Source: Kitasatospora sp. MAA4 (GTDB lineage Bacteria > Actinomycetota > Actinomycetes > Streptomycetales > Streptomycetaceae). Taken from it: a DNA stretch of 59,426 bases. This document shows, in pieces, positions 51,603 to 58,935 of the stretch. Numbering within the stretch: position 1 is the first letter of the stretch; every line of letters begins with the position of its first letter. Both the position numbers and the translations under genes were made by a program. Below the pieces are notes generated by a model. The model ran no database searches. It was not told the origin of the DNA and was given only the letters and a program-made list of their open reading frames with translations. The DNA is taken from NCBI RefSeq assembly GCF_029893355.1, contig NZ_JARZAI010000042.1, forward strand, positions 1 through 59,426. The letters are read 5' to 3'.

Positions 51603-51718
51603 GACCGTTCATGATCGCGGTTCCGGTGACGCTCCGTGGCCCAGGCACGGAAAGTGATCCAGAACCAGCTTTTTCACCCGACGCCGACACAATGCCCAAC
51701 TACTCAGGAGGTAAGGCG

Positions 51719-51874
51719 ATGCCCGGTTACACGGGAGGAGGCGCCAAGTCGGACGCGGCGACCCCCATCGAGACGACCGCGGCTGAAACGGCCGCGGCCG
51801 AGGCAGCAACGGCCGACCCTGCGGCGGACGCCGTGGATCAGGCCGGCAACGACGAAAGCACGCCGAGCAGCTGA
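51719..51874 (+). CDS. Small acidic Ala/Thr-rich protein
   Basis: A 51-residue frame from ATG 51719, chosen because AGGAGGT, almost the full anti-Shine-Dalgarno complement, lies seven bases upstream. It reads MPGYTGGGAKSDAATPIETT followed by an Ala/Glu/Asp-rich low-complexity tail ending STPSS. No fold or family is recognised. The strong ribosome binding site is the main reason to accept it; it stands just outside the ISL3 element. Confidence 0.4.
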   Translation: MPGYTGGGAKSDAATPIETTAAETAAAEAATADPAADAVDQAGNDESTPSS

Positions 51875-52037
51875 GGCGTTGCTGACCTGCGGCGGCGGCG
51901 TTCCTTCTGCTCCCACCGGAGACCGACGCGCAGCAGGTTGGGGCGGCCCCCCGGGGTCCGCCCCCGCCTCAGGCGTGCGAGTGGCCTGCTCGCTAGGATC
52001 CGCGTGGTTGAGACGGCTGATCGAACGGGGCCCACCA

Positions 52038-52592
52038 GTGTCAGAGAGCAGTGACGAGCAGCAGCCGGTGCAGTCGGCAGTCCAGCGGATGCTCCCGCTC
52101 GGCCTGTCGGTCGGGGCGGCTGCCCTGGTGCTGGCGGGTGTCGGCGGGTTGGCCCTCCGCGGGCACACCTCGGCAGCCGCGACCGCGCCGCGGCCGTCCA
52201 GCCCCGCGCCCAGTGCGAGCCCGTCCTCCGGTGCGAGTCCCACGCTGAGCCCGAGCCCGTCCCCCAGCTCCGCTCCGAGCCTCTCGCCCAGTCCCTCGCT
52301 CGTGCCCGTCGGGTCGGCGACCCGTCAGCCGTCCGAGCAGGCGCCGACCCACGCGCCGGCGCCTGCGGCGACCCGGCACACCCCGGCGGTGCCGGCGAAG
52401 CCGTCGGCGACCCGTCCGGTGCCCGGTGACCCGGGGCCCCGGCCCACGATCAGCTACGTACGGCCGCACCCGACCAGTTGCCCGCCCGGCCAGGTCCTGC
52501 TCCACTCGCTCGACGGCAGTACGGACTGCGTCACCGTGATCACCGGCGTGCCGATCCCCCGGACGAGCCCGCCGACGCTCCCGACCGGTTGA
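52038..52592 (+). CDS. Membrane-anchored Pro/Ser-rich protein
   Basis: A 184-residue protein from GTG 52038. A short cytosolic start (SESSDEQQPVQSAVQRM) precedes one transmembrane helix (LPLGLSVGAAALVLAGVGGL). About 85 Pro/Ser/Thr/Ala-rich residues form an extracytoplasmic linker, and a small terminal domain reads TISYVRPHPTSCPPGQVLLH, then DGSTDCVTVITGVPIP, with two cysteines that could pair. A secreted or surface-attached role is likely but unknown. It precedes the stress cluster on the plus strand. Confidence 0.55.
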   Translation: MSESSDEQQPVQSAVQRMLPLGLSVGAAALVLAGVGGLALRGHTSAAATAPRPSSPAPSASPSSGASPTLSPSPSPSSAPSLSPSPSLVPVGSATRQPSEQAPTHAPAPAATRHTPAVPAKPSATRPVPGDPGPRPTISYVRPHPTSCPPGQVLLHSLDGSTDCVTVITGVPIPRTSPPTLPTG

Positions 52593-52744
52593 GTGCTGCC
52601 ACTGTTCGGGCTGCAGGGGAGCCAGGCGCACGTCGGCGCTCTCGCCAGGGCCGAGCTGCGGCGCGAACTCCACGTGTTCGTGGAGGCGATGCGGGTCGCG
52701 AACTGGGACGTGGATCCCCTACCAGCCGAGACGCACAGAACGCG

Positions 52745-52774
52745 GCGGAGCCGGTGCTCGGGCACCGGCTCCGC
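52745..52774 (-). terminator. Terminator between the membrane protein and usp genes
   Basis: GCGGAGCCGGTGC (52745-52757) and GCACCGGCTCCGC (52762-52774) form a 13-bp stem with loop TCGG, between convergent genes. Confidence 0.8.
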
Positions 52775-52797
52775 TCGTGTCGATCGGGCTCGACCGC

Positions 52798-53319
52798 TCA
52801 GGCGGTGGTCGCGGGGTGGTGGGCCGTCCAGCGGTGGCCGAGCAGGAAGGGCATGGGTGCTCCGCTGCGGGCGGTCAGTTCCAGGCTGTCCAGGAGGACG
52901 GACGGGGAGATGACCAGGACCTCGCACACCGCATGAGCACGGCAGTAACGGGTCACCGAGCCGTGCAGGGCGTGGCGGAGCCGTCCGTGCCGCCCGCTGC
53001 CCACCACCAGCAGGTCGGTCGGCCGGTCGGCCGTCGCGACCAGGGCGTGGCCGGCGTCGGCGCGGACCACCAGCGGCCGGATCACCACGTCGTGCGGATA
53101 GCCGCCGAAGGCCTGCTCGAAGACGGTGTCCAGCCGCCTGCGCGCGGTGTGCTCCAGCTCCGACAGCGGCCGCAGCCGGTCGTCGTCGGTGCTGGACCAC
53201 GCGATCACCGGGACCAGCGTGGCGTCCCGCCTGCTCGCCTCCTCCACGGCGCGGTAGACGGCCGCGAGACTGCTCAGCGAGCCGTTGACCCCGACGATGA
53301 CACGAGAACCCTCGGACAT
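52798..53319 (-). CDS. Universal stress protein
   Basis: A 173-residue UspA-fold protein: SRVIVGVNGSLSSLAAVYRA with the nucleotide-contacting VNGS turn, ATLVPVIAWSS, VVRADAGHALVATADRPTDL, LLVVGSGRHGRLRHALHGSV and CEVLVISP. The GSGRHGRLRHALHGSV segment matches the ATP-binding G-2x-G-9x-G(S/T) motif. It is closely similar to the second Usp at 56902-57435. Upstream on its strand are 11-bp-period direct repeats (53465-53494) shared with kdpB and the other usp gene. Confidence 0.88.
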   Translation of the reverse strand: MSEGSRVIVGVNGSLSSLAAVYRAVEEASRRDATLVPVIAWSSTDDDRLRPLSELEHTARRRLDTVFEQAFGGYPHDVVIRPLVVRADAGHALVATADRPTDLLVVGSGRHGRLRHALHGSVTRYCRAHAVCEVLVISPSVLLDSLELTARSGAPMPFLLGHRWTAHHPATTA

Positions 53320-53464
53320 GGCACTTCGCCTTCTTCCTCTGCCCGGGCCGACGAGGTCGCGGGACCGTGGCCACCGATGCGCCGATCAGGACACCCGATC
53401 GGATCGGCTTCCAGTGGACACCTGCGTGGCGTCCCGCCCCGGCTCCTTGACGTACGCACTACGC

Positions 53465-53494
53465 CCTTCACGGCTTCCTTGACGCGGCCCTGAC
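53465..53494 (-). promoter_or_regulatory. 11-bp-period direct repeats upstream of usp
   Basis: On the minus strand GTCAGGG (53488-53494) is followed exactly 11 bp later by GTCAAGG (53477-53483), then GTGAAGG (53465-53471) at 12 bp. The arrangement is typical of OmpR-family binding sites and recurs at 54364-54414, 54489-54538, 56823-56840 and 57573-57601. Confidence 0.6.
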
Positions 53495-53516
53495 GGGCGG
53501 GATCGCGAGGTCGCCG

Positions 53517-53942
53517 TCAACTCCGCGCGGGTGCCGCGCCGGCGGGGTCGAAGCGGTAGCCGACCTGGCGGACGGTGGCGATGGTGGCGCGGTAGACGGG
53601 CCCGAGCTTGCGGCGCAGCCGGGCCACGTAGACGTCGACCGTGCGGGTGTCACCGAACGGCGGCTGGCCCCCGGCGGCGGTCAGCAGCTGGGTGCGGGTG
53701 TAGACCCGCTGCGGATGGGCCACCAGATGGGCGAGCAGTTCGAACTCGGTGTACGTGAGGTCCAGCGGTCGGCCGCCCGCGGTTGCCAGTCGGGCCTCCT
53801 GATCGACCAGGATGCCGAGGGGCGCGGGAGTCGGCGGAGCCGGCGGGGGACCGGCGAGGTCGCCGTGCGAGCCGATGGAGCGGACGGCGTGGTGCGGGTG
53901 AGGCGAGCGGGCGTGCGAGACCCGAGGGTAGTGCAGTGACAC
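53517..53942 (-). CDS. Stand-alone OmpR-type winged-helix DNA-binding protein (no receiver)
   Basis: A 141-residue protein. Residues 1-40 are Pro/His-rich and not a receiver domain. From about 41 there is a complete OmpR/PhoB effector domain: LGILVDQEARLATAGGRPLD, LTYTEFELLAHLVAHPQRVY, TRTQLLTAAGGQPPFGDTRT, VDVYVARLRRKLGP (recognition helix) and IATVRQVGYRFDP. It resembles the output domain of KdpE-type regulators but has no phosphorylation site. GTG 53942 opens the frame. Lying in the middle of a cluster with OmpR-type direct repeats, it is the natural candidate regulator of usp and kdpB. Confidence 0.85.
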   Translation of the reverse strand: MSLHYPRVSHARSPHPHHAVRSIGSHGDLAGPPPAPPTPAPLGILVDQEARLATAGGRPLDLTYTEFELLAHLVAHPQRVYTRTQLLTAAGGQPPFGDTRTVDVYVARLRRKLGPVYRATIATVRQVGYRFDPAGAAPARS

Positions 53943-53982
53943 AGTCCTTCTCCTTGCGATGCTGCTGCCGTGTTGCGCGCGC

Positions 53983-54240
53983 TCAGTGGTCGGGTGCCCA
54001 GGACGCTTCGAGCCGGGGCCGTCCGTCGGGTCCGGTGACGGTTCGCCAGGTGGCCCGCACTCCCGATGCTCGACGGGCGGTGACCGGGCTCCGGTCGGCG
54101 AGCGGACCGTGGAGCGCGTGCAGCACAGGGCTGTCGAGCGGGCTCAGGGCGAGCCGCCGGAACACGCCGGCCAGGCGCGAGCGGAGCCGGACCGGCGGCC
54201 GGTGGCGGGTGAGGGAGGGGAAAGGAGCGAGAGCCGTCAT
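53983..54240 (-). CDS. Small hypothetical protein upstream of the winged-helix gene
   Basis: An 85-residue basic protein from ATG 54240: MTALAPFPSLTRHRPPVRLR, LAGVFRRLALSPLDSPVLHA, VRATWRTVTGPDGRPRLEAS and WAPDH. No family recognised; the end looks like a short beta hairpin. It is followed after 40 bases by the winged-helix gene and preceded by two pairs of 11-bp direct repeats, so it is probably the first gene of an autoregulated operon. Confidence 0.45.
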   Translation of the reverse strand: MTALAPFPSLTRHRPPVRLRSRLAGVFRRLALSPLDSPVLHALHGPLADRSPVTARRASGVRATWRTVTGPDGRPRLEASWAPDH

Positions 54241-54363
54241 CTGGGAAGCCACCTGTCCGAGGCGCCGTCGGATACCTTCTGGGGAGCCGGGCCCAGTGCG
54301 GGGGCTCCGCCGATCCGACGGGAACGTCCCCGACGCTACGCCGGGTCATGCTCCGGTCACCCA

Positions 54364-54414
54364 TTCCTGACGTCTCGTTGACTGTTGCGCCCCGATCGCT
54401 GACGAGGCCTTGAC
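54364..54414 (-). promoter_or_regulatory. Two pairs of 11-bp-period direct repeats upstream of the winged-helix operon
   Basis: Minus strand: GTCAAGG (54408-54414) and GTCAGCG (54397-54403) are 11 bp apart; GTCAACG (54376-54382) and GTCAGGA (54365-54371) are again 11 bp apart. The pairs are separated by 21 bp, about two helical turns. The same two-pair layout faces kdpB on the other strand. The remainder of 54241-54632 holds no gene. Confidence 0.6.
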
Positions 54415-54488
54415 GCGGACCGCCACCCGTGGAGCTCCCTGCCGTGACGCCGGGGAGTTGTCGGGCCGGCCGGGAGTCCCGCTCGGAC

Positions 54489-54538
54489 GTGAAGGGCGCG
54501 TCAAGCTTTTCTGGCGCTCCGTCAGGAACCTGTCAGGA
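54489..54538 (+). promoter_or_regulatory. Two pairs of 11-bp-period direct repeats upstream of kdpB
   Basis: GTGAAGG (54489-54495) and GTCAAGC (54500-54506) are 11 bp apart, GTCAGGA (54521-54527) and GTCAGGA (54532-54538) are 11 bp apart, and the pairs are 21 bp apart. They end 95 bases before the kdpB start. Confidence 0.65.
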
Positions 54539-54632
54539 AGAGGCTGCCGTCGCCCGCGCGGCCGGTTGGCTGGGCCCTGGGGTCACCTGATTCCCGCCGT
54601 GACACCCGCCCGCGCGCAGAAGGTCCCGCCGC

Positions 54633-56771
54633 ATGCCTCTCCTGGCTCCCACACCTGAGAAGAACGTCACCGTCGACGGCTCACCACAGCTTCCGACGGT
54701 CAGTCGCCACCGTGCGCCGAGCGGGTTGTTCGACCCGAAACAGCTGATCCGCTCGTTCCCCGAGGCGCTGCGCAAGCTGCACCCGCGGGTGATGGCGAAG
54801 AACCCGGTGATGTTCGTGGTGGAGGTCGGCTCGGCCCTCACCACGCTGTCGGCGGTCCTGGCGCCGAGCGTCTTCACCTGGCTGATCAGCCTCTGGCTCT
54901 GGCTCACGGTGGTGTTCGCCAACCTCGCCGAGGCGGTCGCGGAGGGGCGCGGCAAGGCGCAGGCCGAGTCGCTGCGCCGGGCGAGGACGGGGACGGTGGC
55001 CCGTCGGCTGATCCGCTGGCGGGTCGGGATCGAGCGCTGCCCCGAGGAGCTGGTGCCGGCCGAGGAGCTGCGGCTCTACGACTTCGTGGTGGTCGAGGCC
55101 GGTGAGACGGTGCCCGGGGACGGCGACGTGGTGGACGGCATCGCGGCGGTCGACGAGTCGGCGATCACGGGTGAGTCGGCGCCGGTGATCCGGGAGGCCG
55201 GGGGCGATCGCTGCGCGGTGACCGGCGGGACCAGGGTGCTCTCGGACCGGATCGTCGTCCGGATCACCTCCAAGCCCGGGCTGACCTTCATCGACCGGAT
55301 GATCGCCCTGGTGGAGGGCGCCGAGCGCCGCAAGACCCCGAACGAGATCGCCCTCAACCTGCTGCTGGCCGCGCTGACCGTCGTCTTCATCCTCACCGTC
55401 GTCACGCTCCAGCCGTTCGGTGTCTACGCGGGCGCCGAGCAGAGCATCGCCGTGCTGGTCGCCCTGCTGGTGGCGCTGATCCCGACCACCATCGGCGCGC
55501 TGCTCTCGGCGATCGGCATCGCCGGTATGGACCGGCTGGTGCAGCGCAACGTGCTGGCGATGTCGGGGCGCGCGGTCGAGGCCGCCGGCGACGTCAACAC
55601 TCTGCTGCTCGACAAGACCGGCACCATCACCTTCGGCAACCGGCAGGCCGTTCGGTTCGTACCGCTGTCGAACGTGCCGGACGACGAACTCGCCGAGGCC
55701 GCCCAGCTGTCCAGTCTTGCCGACGAGACCCCGGAGGGTCGCTCGGTCGTGGTGCTCGCCAAGGAGCGCTACGCGCTGCGGGCCCGCGCGGAGGGGGAGT
55801 TGGGGCACATGGAGTTCGTCCCGTTCAGCGCGCAGAGCAGGATGAGCGGCGTCGACCTCAGCTGGCCGGGCAGCCCGTCCGTCCTGGTGCGCAAGGGTTC
55901 CTCGACGGCGGTCGCGACCTGGGTGCACGAGCACGGCGGGCAGGTCCCGGCGCAGGCGTTCGAGATTGTCGACGCGATCGCGAGGGACGGCGGCACCCCG
56001 CTGCTGGTCGCCGTCCACGACCGGCACGGCGCCCGGGCGATGGGCGTGATCCAGCTGACCGACGTGGTCAAGGACGGCATCCGCGAACGGTTCGCCGAGC
56101 TGCGCCGGATGGGCATCCGCACGGTGATGGTGACCGGCGACAATGCCCTGACGGCCCGCGCGATCGCGCAGGAGGCGGGCGTGGACGACTTCCTGGCCGA
56201 AGCCACCCCCGAGGACAAGCTGGCCCTGATCAGGCAGGAGCAGGAGGGCGGCAAGCTGGTCGCGATGACCGGCGACGGCACCAACGACGCCCCGGCCCTC
56301 GCCCAGGCCGATGTCGGCGTGGCGATGAACACCGGGACCTCGGCCGCCAAGGAGGCCGGCAACATGGTCGACCTGGACTCCAACCCCACCAAGCTGATCG
56401 ACATCGTCGAGATCGGCAAGCAACTCCTCATCACCCGAGGTGCGTTGACCACCTTCTCGATCGCCAACGACGTCGCCAAGTACTTCGCGATCATCCCGGC
56501 GATGTTCGCCGCCGCCTACCCCGGACTCGGCGACCTCAACATCATGGCCCTGCACAGCCCCAAGTCCGCGATCACCTCGGCGATCATCTTCAACGCGCTG
56601 ATCATCGTCGCGCTGATCCCGCTCGCCCTGCGCGGGGTCCGCTACCGACCCGCCTCCGCCTCCGACCTGCTGCGCCGCAACCTGCGGATCTACGGACTCG
56701 GCGGGCTGATCCTGCCGTTCGTCGGCATCAAGGTCATCGACCTGCTGGTGCAGTTCATCCCGGGTCTCTGA
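54633..56771 (+). CDS. kdpB: Solitary potassium-transporting ATPase subunit B paralogue
   Basis: A 712-residue P-type ATPase, the energising subunit of the Kdp K+ pump. It has TGES (179-182) in the actuator domain, the phosphorylation loop DKTGTIT with D327, the hinge AMTGDGTNDAPALAQADVGVA (split) and membrane segments such as IAVLVALLVALIPTTIGALL and SPKSAITSAIIFNALIIVAL. Length and motifs are complete. kdpA and kdpC are not adjacent; a gene for KdpF and the edge of another kdp operon appear at 59.3 kb. ATG 54633 follows GAAGGT. Direct repeats upstream link it to the usp genes. Confidence 0.92.
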   Translation: MPLLAPTPEKNVTVDGSPQLPTVSRHRAPSGLFDPKQLIRSFPEALRKLHPRVMAKNPVMFVVEVGSALTTLSAVLAPSVFTWLISLWLWLTVVFANLAEAVAEGRGKAQAESLRRARTGTVARRLIRWRVGIERCPEELVPAEELRLYDFVVVEAGETVPGDGDVVDGIAAVDESAITGESAPVIREAGGDRCAVTGGTRVLSDRIVVRITSKPGLTFIDRMIALVEGAERRKTPNEIALNLLLAALTVVFILTVVTLQPFGVYAGAEQSIAVLVALLVALIPTTIGALLSAIGIAGMDRLVQRNVLAMSGRAVEAAGDVNTLLLDKTGTITFGNRQAVRFVPLSNVPDDELAEAAQLSSLADETPEGRSVVVLAKERYALRARAEGELGHMEFVPFSAQSRMSGVDLSWPGSPSVLVRKGSSTAVATWVHEHGGQVPAQAFEIVDAIARDGGTPLLVAVHDRHGARAMGVIQLTDVVKDGIRERFAELRRMGIRTVMVTGDNALTARAIAQEAGVDDFLAEATPEDKLALIRQEQEGGKLVAMTGDGTNDAPALAQADVGVAMNTGTSAAKEAGNMVDLDSNPTKLIDIVEIGKQLLITRGALTTFSIANDVAKYFAIIPAMFAAAYPGLGDLNIMALHSPKSAITSAIIFNALIIVALIPLALRGVRYRPASASDLLRRNLRIYGLGGLILPFVGIKVIDLLVQFIPGL

Positions 56772-56822
56772 CCCCTCGCCCGCCCCTCCCGTCAGGGGCA
56801 CGTTCGGATTCCGGGTGCGTCC

Positions 56823-56840
56823 GTCAGGGTGGCGTCAGGA
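56823..56840 (+). promoter_or_regulatory. 11-bp-period direct repeats upstream of the second usp gene
   Basis: GTCAGGG (56823-56829) and GTCAGGA (56834-56840) are exactly 11 bp apart, 62 bases before the usp start. A further single GTCAGGG at 56791-56797 lies 32 bp upstream. Confidence 0.6.
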
Positions 56841-56901
56841 GCGGGCCCGAACCGGCTGTCCCGGGGTTCTGCTGGGGACAGTCGAAAGAGGAAGGACTGG
56901 A

Positions 56902-57435
56902 ATGTACTCGGGCACCCAGGAGAGACAGCAGCGTGTCGTGGTCGGCGTCAGTGGATCACTCGGCAGCCTTGCTGCCCTGCACCGGGCTGTCGTCGAGGCC
57001 CGCCGCGCCGACGCCGAGGTGCTGGCCGTGCTCGCCTGGCTCCCGGTGGGCGGCGAGTACGGCTACCGCCGCTCGCCCTGCCCGCCGCTGCTGGCCGTCT
57101 GGCGCCAGGCCGCTGAAGGCCGACTGGCCGAGGCGCTCGACGAGGCCTTCGGCGGCGCACCCACCGGAGTGCGGCTCTCGACCGTCGTGATCCGCGGCGA
57201 GAGCGGTCCGGCTCTGGTGCAGACCGCGGACCGGGAGGACGATCTGCTCGTGGTCGGGGCGGGCAGCGGGAGCCGGCTCGCCCGGGGGCTGCGGCGCTCG
57301 GTGCCGGCGTACTGCGTCAAGCACGCTGACTGCCCGGTGCTCGCGGTGCCGAGGCCCGCGCTGCAACGCGACCTGAAGGCCCTTCGACGCCGCAGCGTTC
57401 GGCAACTGCTGACCGAACCGATTCTGAGCGCGTGA
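56902..57435 (+). CDS. Universal stress protein (second copy)
   Basis: A 177-residue UspA-fold protein starting at ATG 56902 after GAGGAAGGA. QRVVVGVSGSLGSLAALHRA, EVLAVLAWLPVGGEYGYRRS, VVIRGESGPALVQTADREDD, LLVVGAGSGSRLARGLRRSV and CPVLAVPRPALQRD carry the nucleotide-binding motif G-2x-G-9x-(S/T)-like. It mirrors the usp at 52798-53319 in length and motifs, suggesting duplication. It follows kdpB on the same strand but has its own direct-repeat site. Confidence 0.88.
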   Translation: MYSGTQERQQRVVVGVSGSLGSLAALHRAVVEARRADAEVLAVLAWLPVGGEYGYRRSPCPPLLAVWRQAAEGRLAEALDEAFGGAPTGVRLSTVVIRGESGPALVQTADREDDLLVVGAGSGSRLARGLRRSVPAYCVKHADCPVLAVPRPALQRDLKALRRRSVRQLLTEPILSA

Positions 57436-57572
57436 GCGGGGTGAACGGGCGATGAGGCTCTACACCGCTCGCCCGGCCGGCGGTCGTACCGGCCGGTGAC
57501 GGCCCGACTGACCGTCGGCATGGATCCGGGCCGAGGCCTGGTCACTCGTTGGGCGTACTCGAAGCAGCCGGT

Positions 57573-57601
57573 GTTGACGCGCTGTCAAGGATGCGTCAGA
57601 G
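57573..57601 (+). promoter_or_regulatory. Three 11-bp-period repeats with no obvious adjacent gene
   Basis: GTTGACG (57573), GTCAAGG (57584) and GTCAGAG (57595) follow each other at exactly 11 bp. The next convincing plus-strand gene starts at 57950, but a 27-codon frame begins at 57652. The rest of 57436-57949 is otherwise empty. Confidence 0.5.
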
Positions 57602-57651
57602 CAGGTGGGGCGGGCTTGCCCGGCTGACCCGCGTTGACTTGAATGGACGTC

Positions 57652-57735
57652 ATGAACCGCTCGAAGCGCCACCACGACCGCCCGCCGCATCCGCGGGCGC
57701 TGGGCGTTGTCGCGGTCGTCGTCATTCTCCGGTAG
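57652..57735 (+). CDS. Possible 27-residue membrane microprotein
   Basis: ATG 57652 opens MNRSKRHHDRPPHPRALGVV followed by AVVVILR and a stop: a basic, histidine-containing start and a short hydrophobic end. It is placed 50 bases after the triple direct repeat, where a transcript from that site would begin. The hydrophobic run is short for a helix and no ribosome binding site is clear (GGAC nearby), so it is a weak call. Confidence 0.25.
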   Translation: MNRSKRHHDRPPHPRALGVVAVVVILR

Positions 57736-57949
57736 GGCTGCTTCGCGGCAGACGACCCCGGGTGTGCCCCATGCCGCGCGTACGGTCCACAGGGCCGCAC
57801 CGCTCGCCCAGTGCCTCCTTGCCCGCCTGGCCGCCGCCTGAAGTGCCGGCCCGGCGCGTCTGTGACAGCACACCTCCGCACTCCCGGCACCCGGTGCGCG
57901 CACGCCTGCGCCCCGGCACCCCGGGGTGCCCTGCCACCCTTGGATGGAC

Positions 57950-58780
57950 ATGTCCGCCGTACTCTTTCCGCGCGTCGCCCTGGTCACCGGTGCCTCCTCC
58001 GGCATCGGCTGGGAGACCGCCCGCCTGCTCGCCGAGCAGGGCGCCACCGTCATCGTGCATGCCCGGACCGTCCAGGAGGGCGAGGGCGCCGTGGACCGAC
58101 TGGTCGCCGCGGGTGCCTCGCGCGACCAACTCCAGATGCTCGCCGCCGACTTCACCCGCCTCGCGGAGGTCACGGTGCTCGCCGGCACGGTGACCGCGGC
58201 CTTCCCGACCCTGGACCTGCTGGTCAACAACGCCGCGATCATGGCCCCCGAGCGCTGCACGCTCACCGAGGACGGCAACGAGGTCTCACTCCAGGTCAAC
58301 TTCCTGGCCGCGCACCTGCTCGCCCGCCTGCTGCGCGGAGCCCTGACGGCCGCCGCCGAGGCCCGGGGCGAGGCCCGGATCGTCAACGTCTCGTCAGCCC
58401 TGCACCGCACCGCCGCGATGAACTGGAACGACCCGCACCGCGCCAAGAAGTACACCCGGGTCGCCGCCTACGCGCAGTCCCAGCTGGCGCTCACCATGGC
58501 CAGCCGCGACATGGCCCCCGCCGGCAGCGGCATCACCGCCGTCAGCGTCAACCCGGGCCTGTGCGACACCGCGCTGCTCCCGCTGTACGGACGGGTTGGC
58601 GCCCCGGCCGCCGAGGGCGCGGCGGCCGTCGTCCGGCTCTGCCGCCCCGACGTCCGGCTCACCAACGGCGAGTACTACGACGGCGGCGACATCGCCCCGA
58701 GCGCCAACGTCGTGCACGAGGAGCGCTCGCTGCGCCGACTGGCCAAGCTCGCCGACCAGTTGGTCACGGCACAGGCCTGA
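57950..58780 (+). CDS. SDR-family protein with altered active site
   Basis: A 276-residue short-chain dehydrogenase/reductase-like protein from ATG 57950 (ATG 57944 also possible). The NAD(P) loop is VTGASSGIGWETARLLAEQG, followed by LLVNNAAIMAPER and IVNVSSALHRTA with the catalytic Ser region. The active-site segment reads AAYAQSQLALTMAS: the tyrosine is present but the usual lysine of YxxxK is glutamine. VSVNPGLCDT follows. It belongs to the retinol-dehydrogenase-like group by its insert HRAKKYTR. Enzyme activity may be lost or changed. It is followed 29 bases later by bL37. Confidence 0.8.
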   Translation: MSAVLFPRVALVTGASSGIGWETARLLAEQGATVIVHARTVQEGEGAVDRLVAAGASRDQLQMLAADFTRLAEVTVLAGTVTAAFPTLDLLVNNAAIMAPERCTLTEDGNEVSLQVNFLAAHLLARLLRGALTAAAEARGEARIVNVSSALHRTAAMNWNDPHRAKKYTRVAAYAQSQLALTMASRDMAPAGSGITAVSVNPGLCDTALLPLYGRVGAPAAEGAAAVVRLCRPDVRLTNGEYYDGGDIAPSANVVHEERSLRRLAKLADQLVTAQA

Positions 58781-58809
58781 CATCCCAGCAGAGAGAGACG
58801 TTCAGCACC

Positions 58810-58884
58810 ATGTCCAAGCGTGCCCGTAAGAAGAAGGCCCGTCGCAAGAAGAAGGCCAACCACGGCCGCAAAGCCTGCTCGTAG
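58810..58884 (+). CDS. Ribosomal protein bL37
   Basis: A 24-residue, extremely basic protein: MSKRARKKKARRKKKANHGR plus KACS. It matches bL37, the small actinobacterial large-subunit protein first seen in mycobacterial ribosomes (R-K-K...KANHGKRP pattern). The conserved KANHG near the C-terminus is the strongest evidence. It is followed by a terminator, and the gene is short enough to be missed by most gene finders. Confidence 0.85.
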   Translation: MSKRARKKKARRKKKANHGRKACS

Positions 58885-58894
58885 GCCCCTGATC

Positions 58895-58926
58895 CACCCG
58901 GTGCCGCGCGCCGCCGGCACCGGGTG
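58895..58926 (+). terminator. Terminator after bL37
   Basis: CACCCGGTGCCG (58895-58906) and CGGCACCGGGTG (58915-58926) form a 12-bp stem with an eight-base loop, 11 bases after the bL37 stop. Confidence 0.85.
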
Positions 58927-58935
58927 CTGAAAGTC

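Larger units (their letters stand above)
49831..51666 (-). mobile_element. ISL3-family element with inverted duplication of its 5' end
   Basis: The intact transposase (50010-51602, minus) is bounded by a 174-bp inverted repeat: 49831-50004 equals the complement of 51493-51666 with one mismatch (C/A giving Arg instead of Ser in the N-terminus). The left copy therefore repeats the promoter, start codon and first 37 codons of the transposase in the opposite orientation and runs into the transposase's own 3' end. Similarity continues outward for about 28 bp more (49802-49830 and 51667-51695, both with TGTGTCGGCG and TGAAAA). The normal left end of the element is missing. Confidence 0.75.

Noticed and set aside
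54681..56801. A 706-codon minus-strand frame opposite kdpB
   Set aside because: Arg/Asp/His-rich shadow without domain signatures; kdpB on the plus strand is unambiguous.
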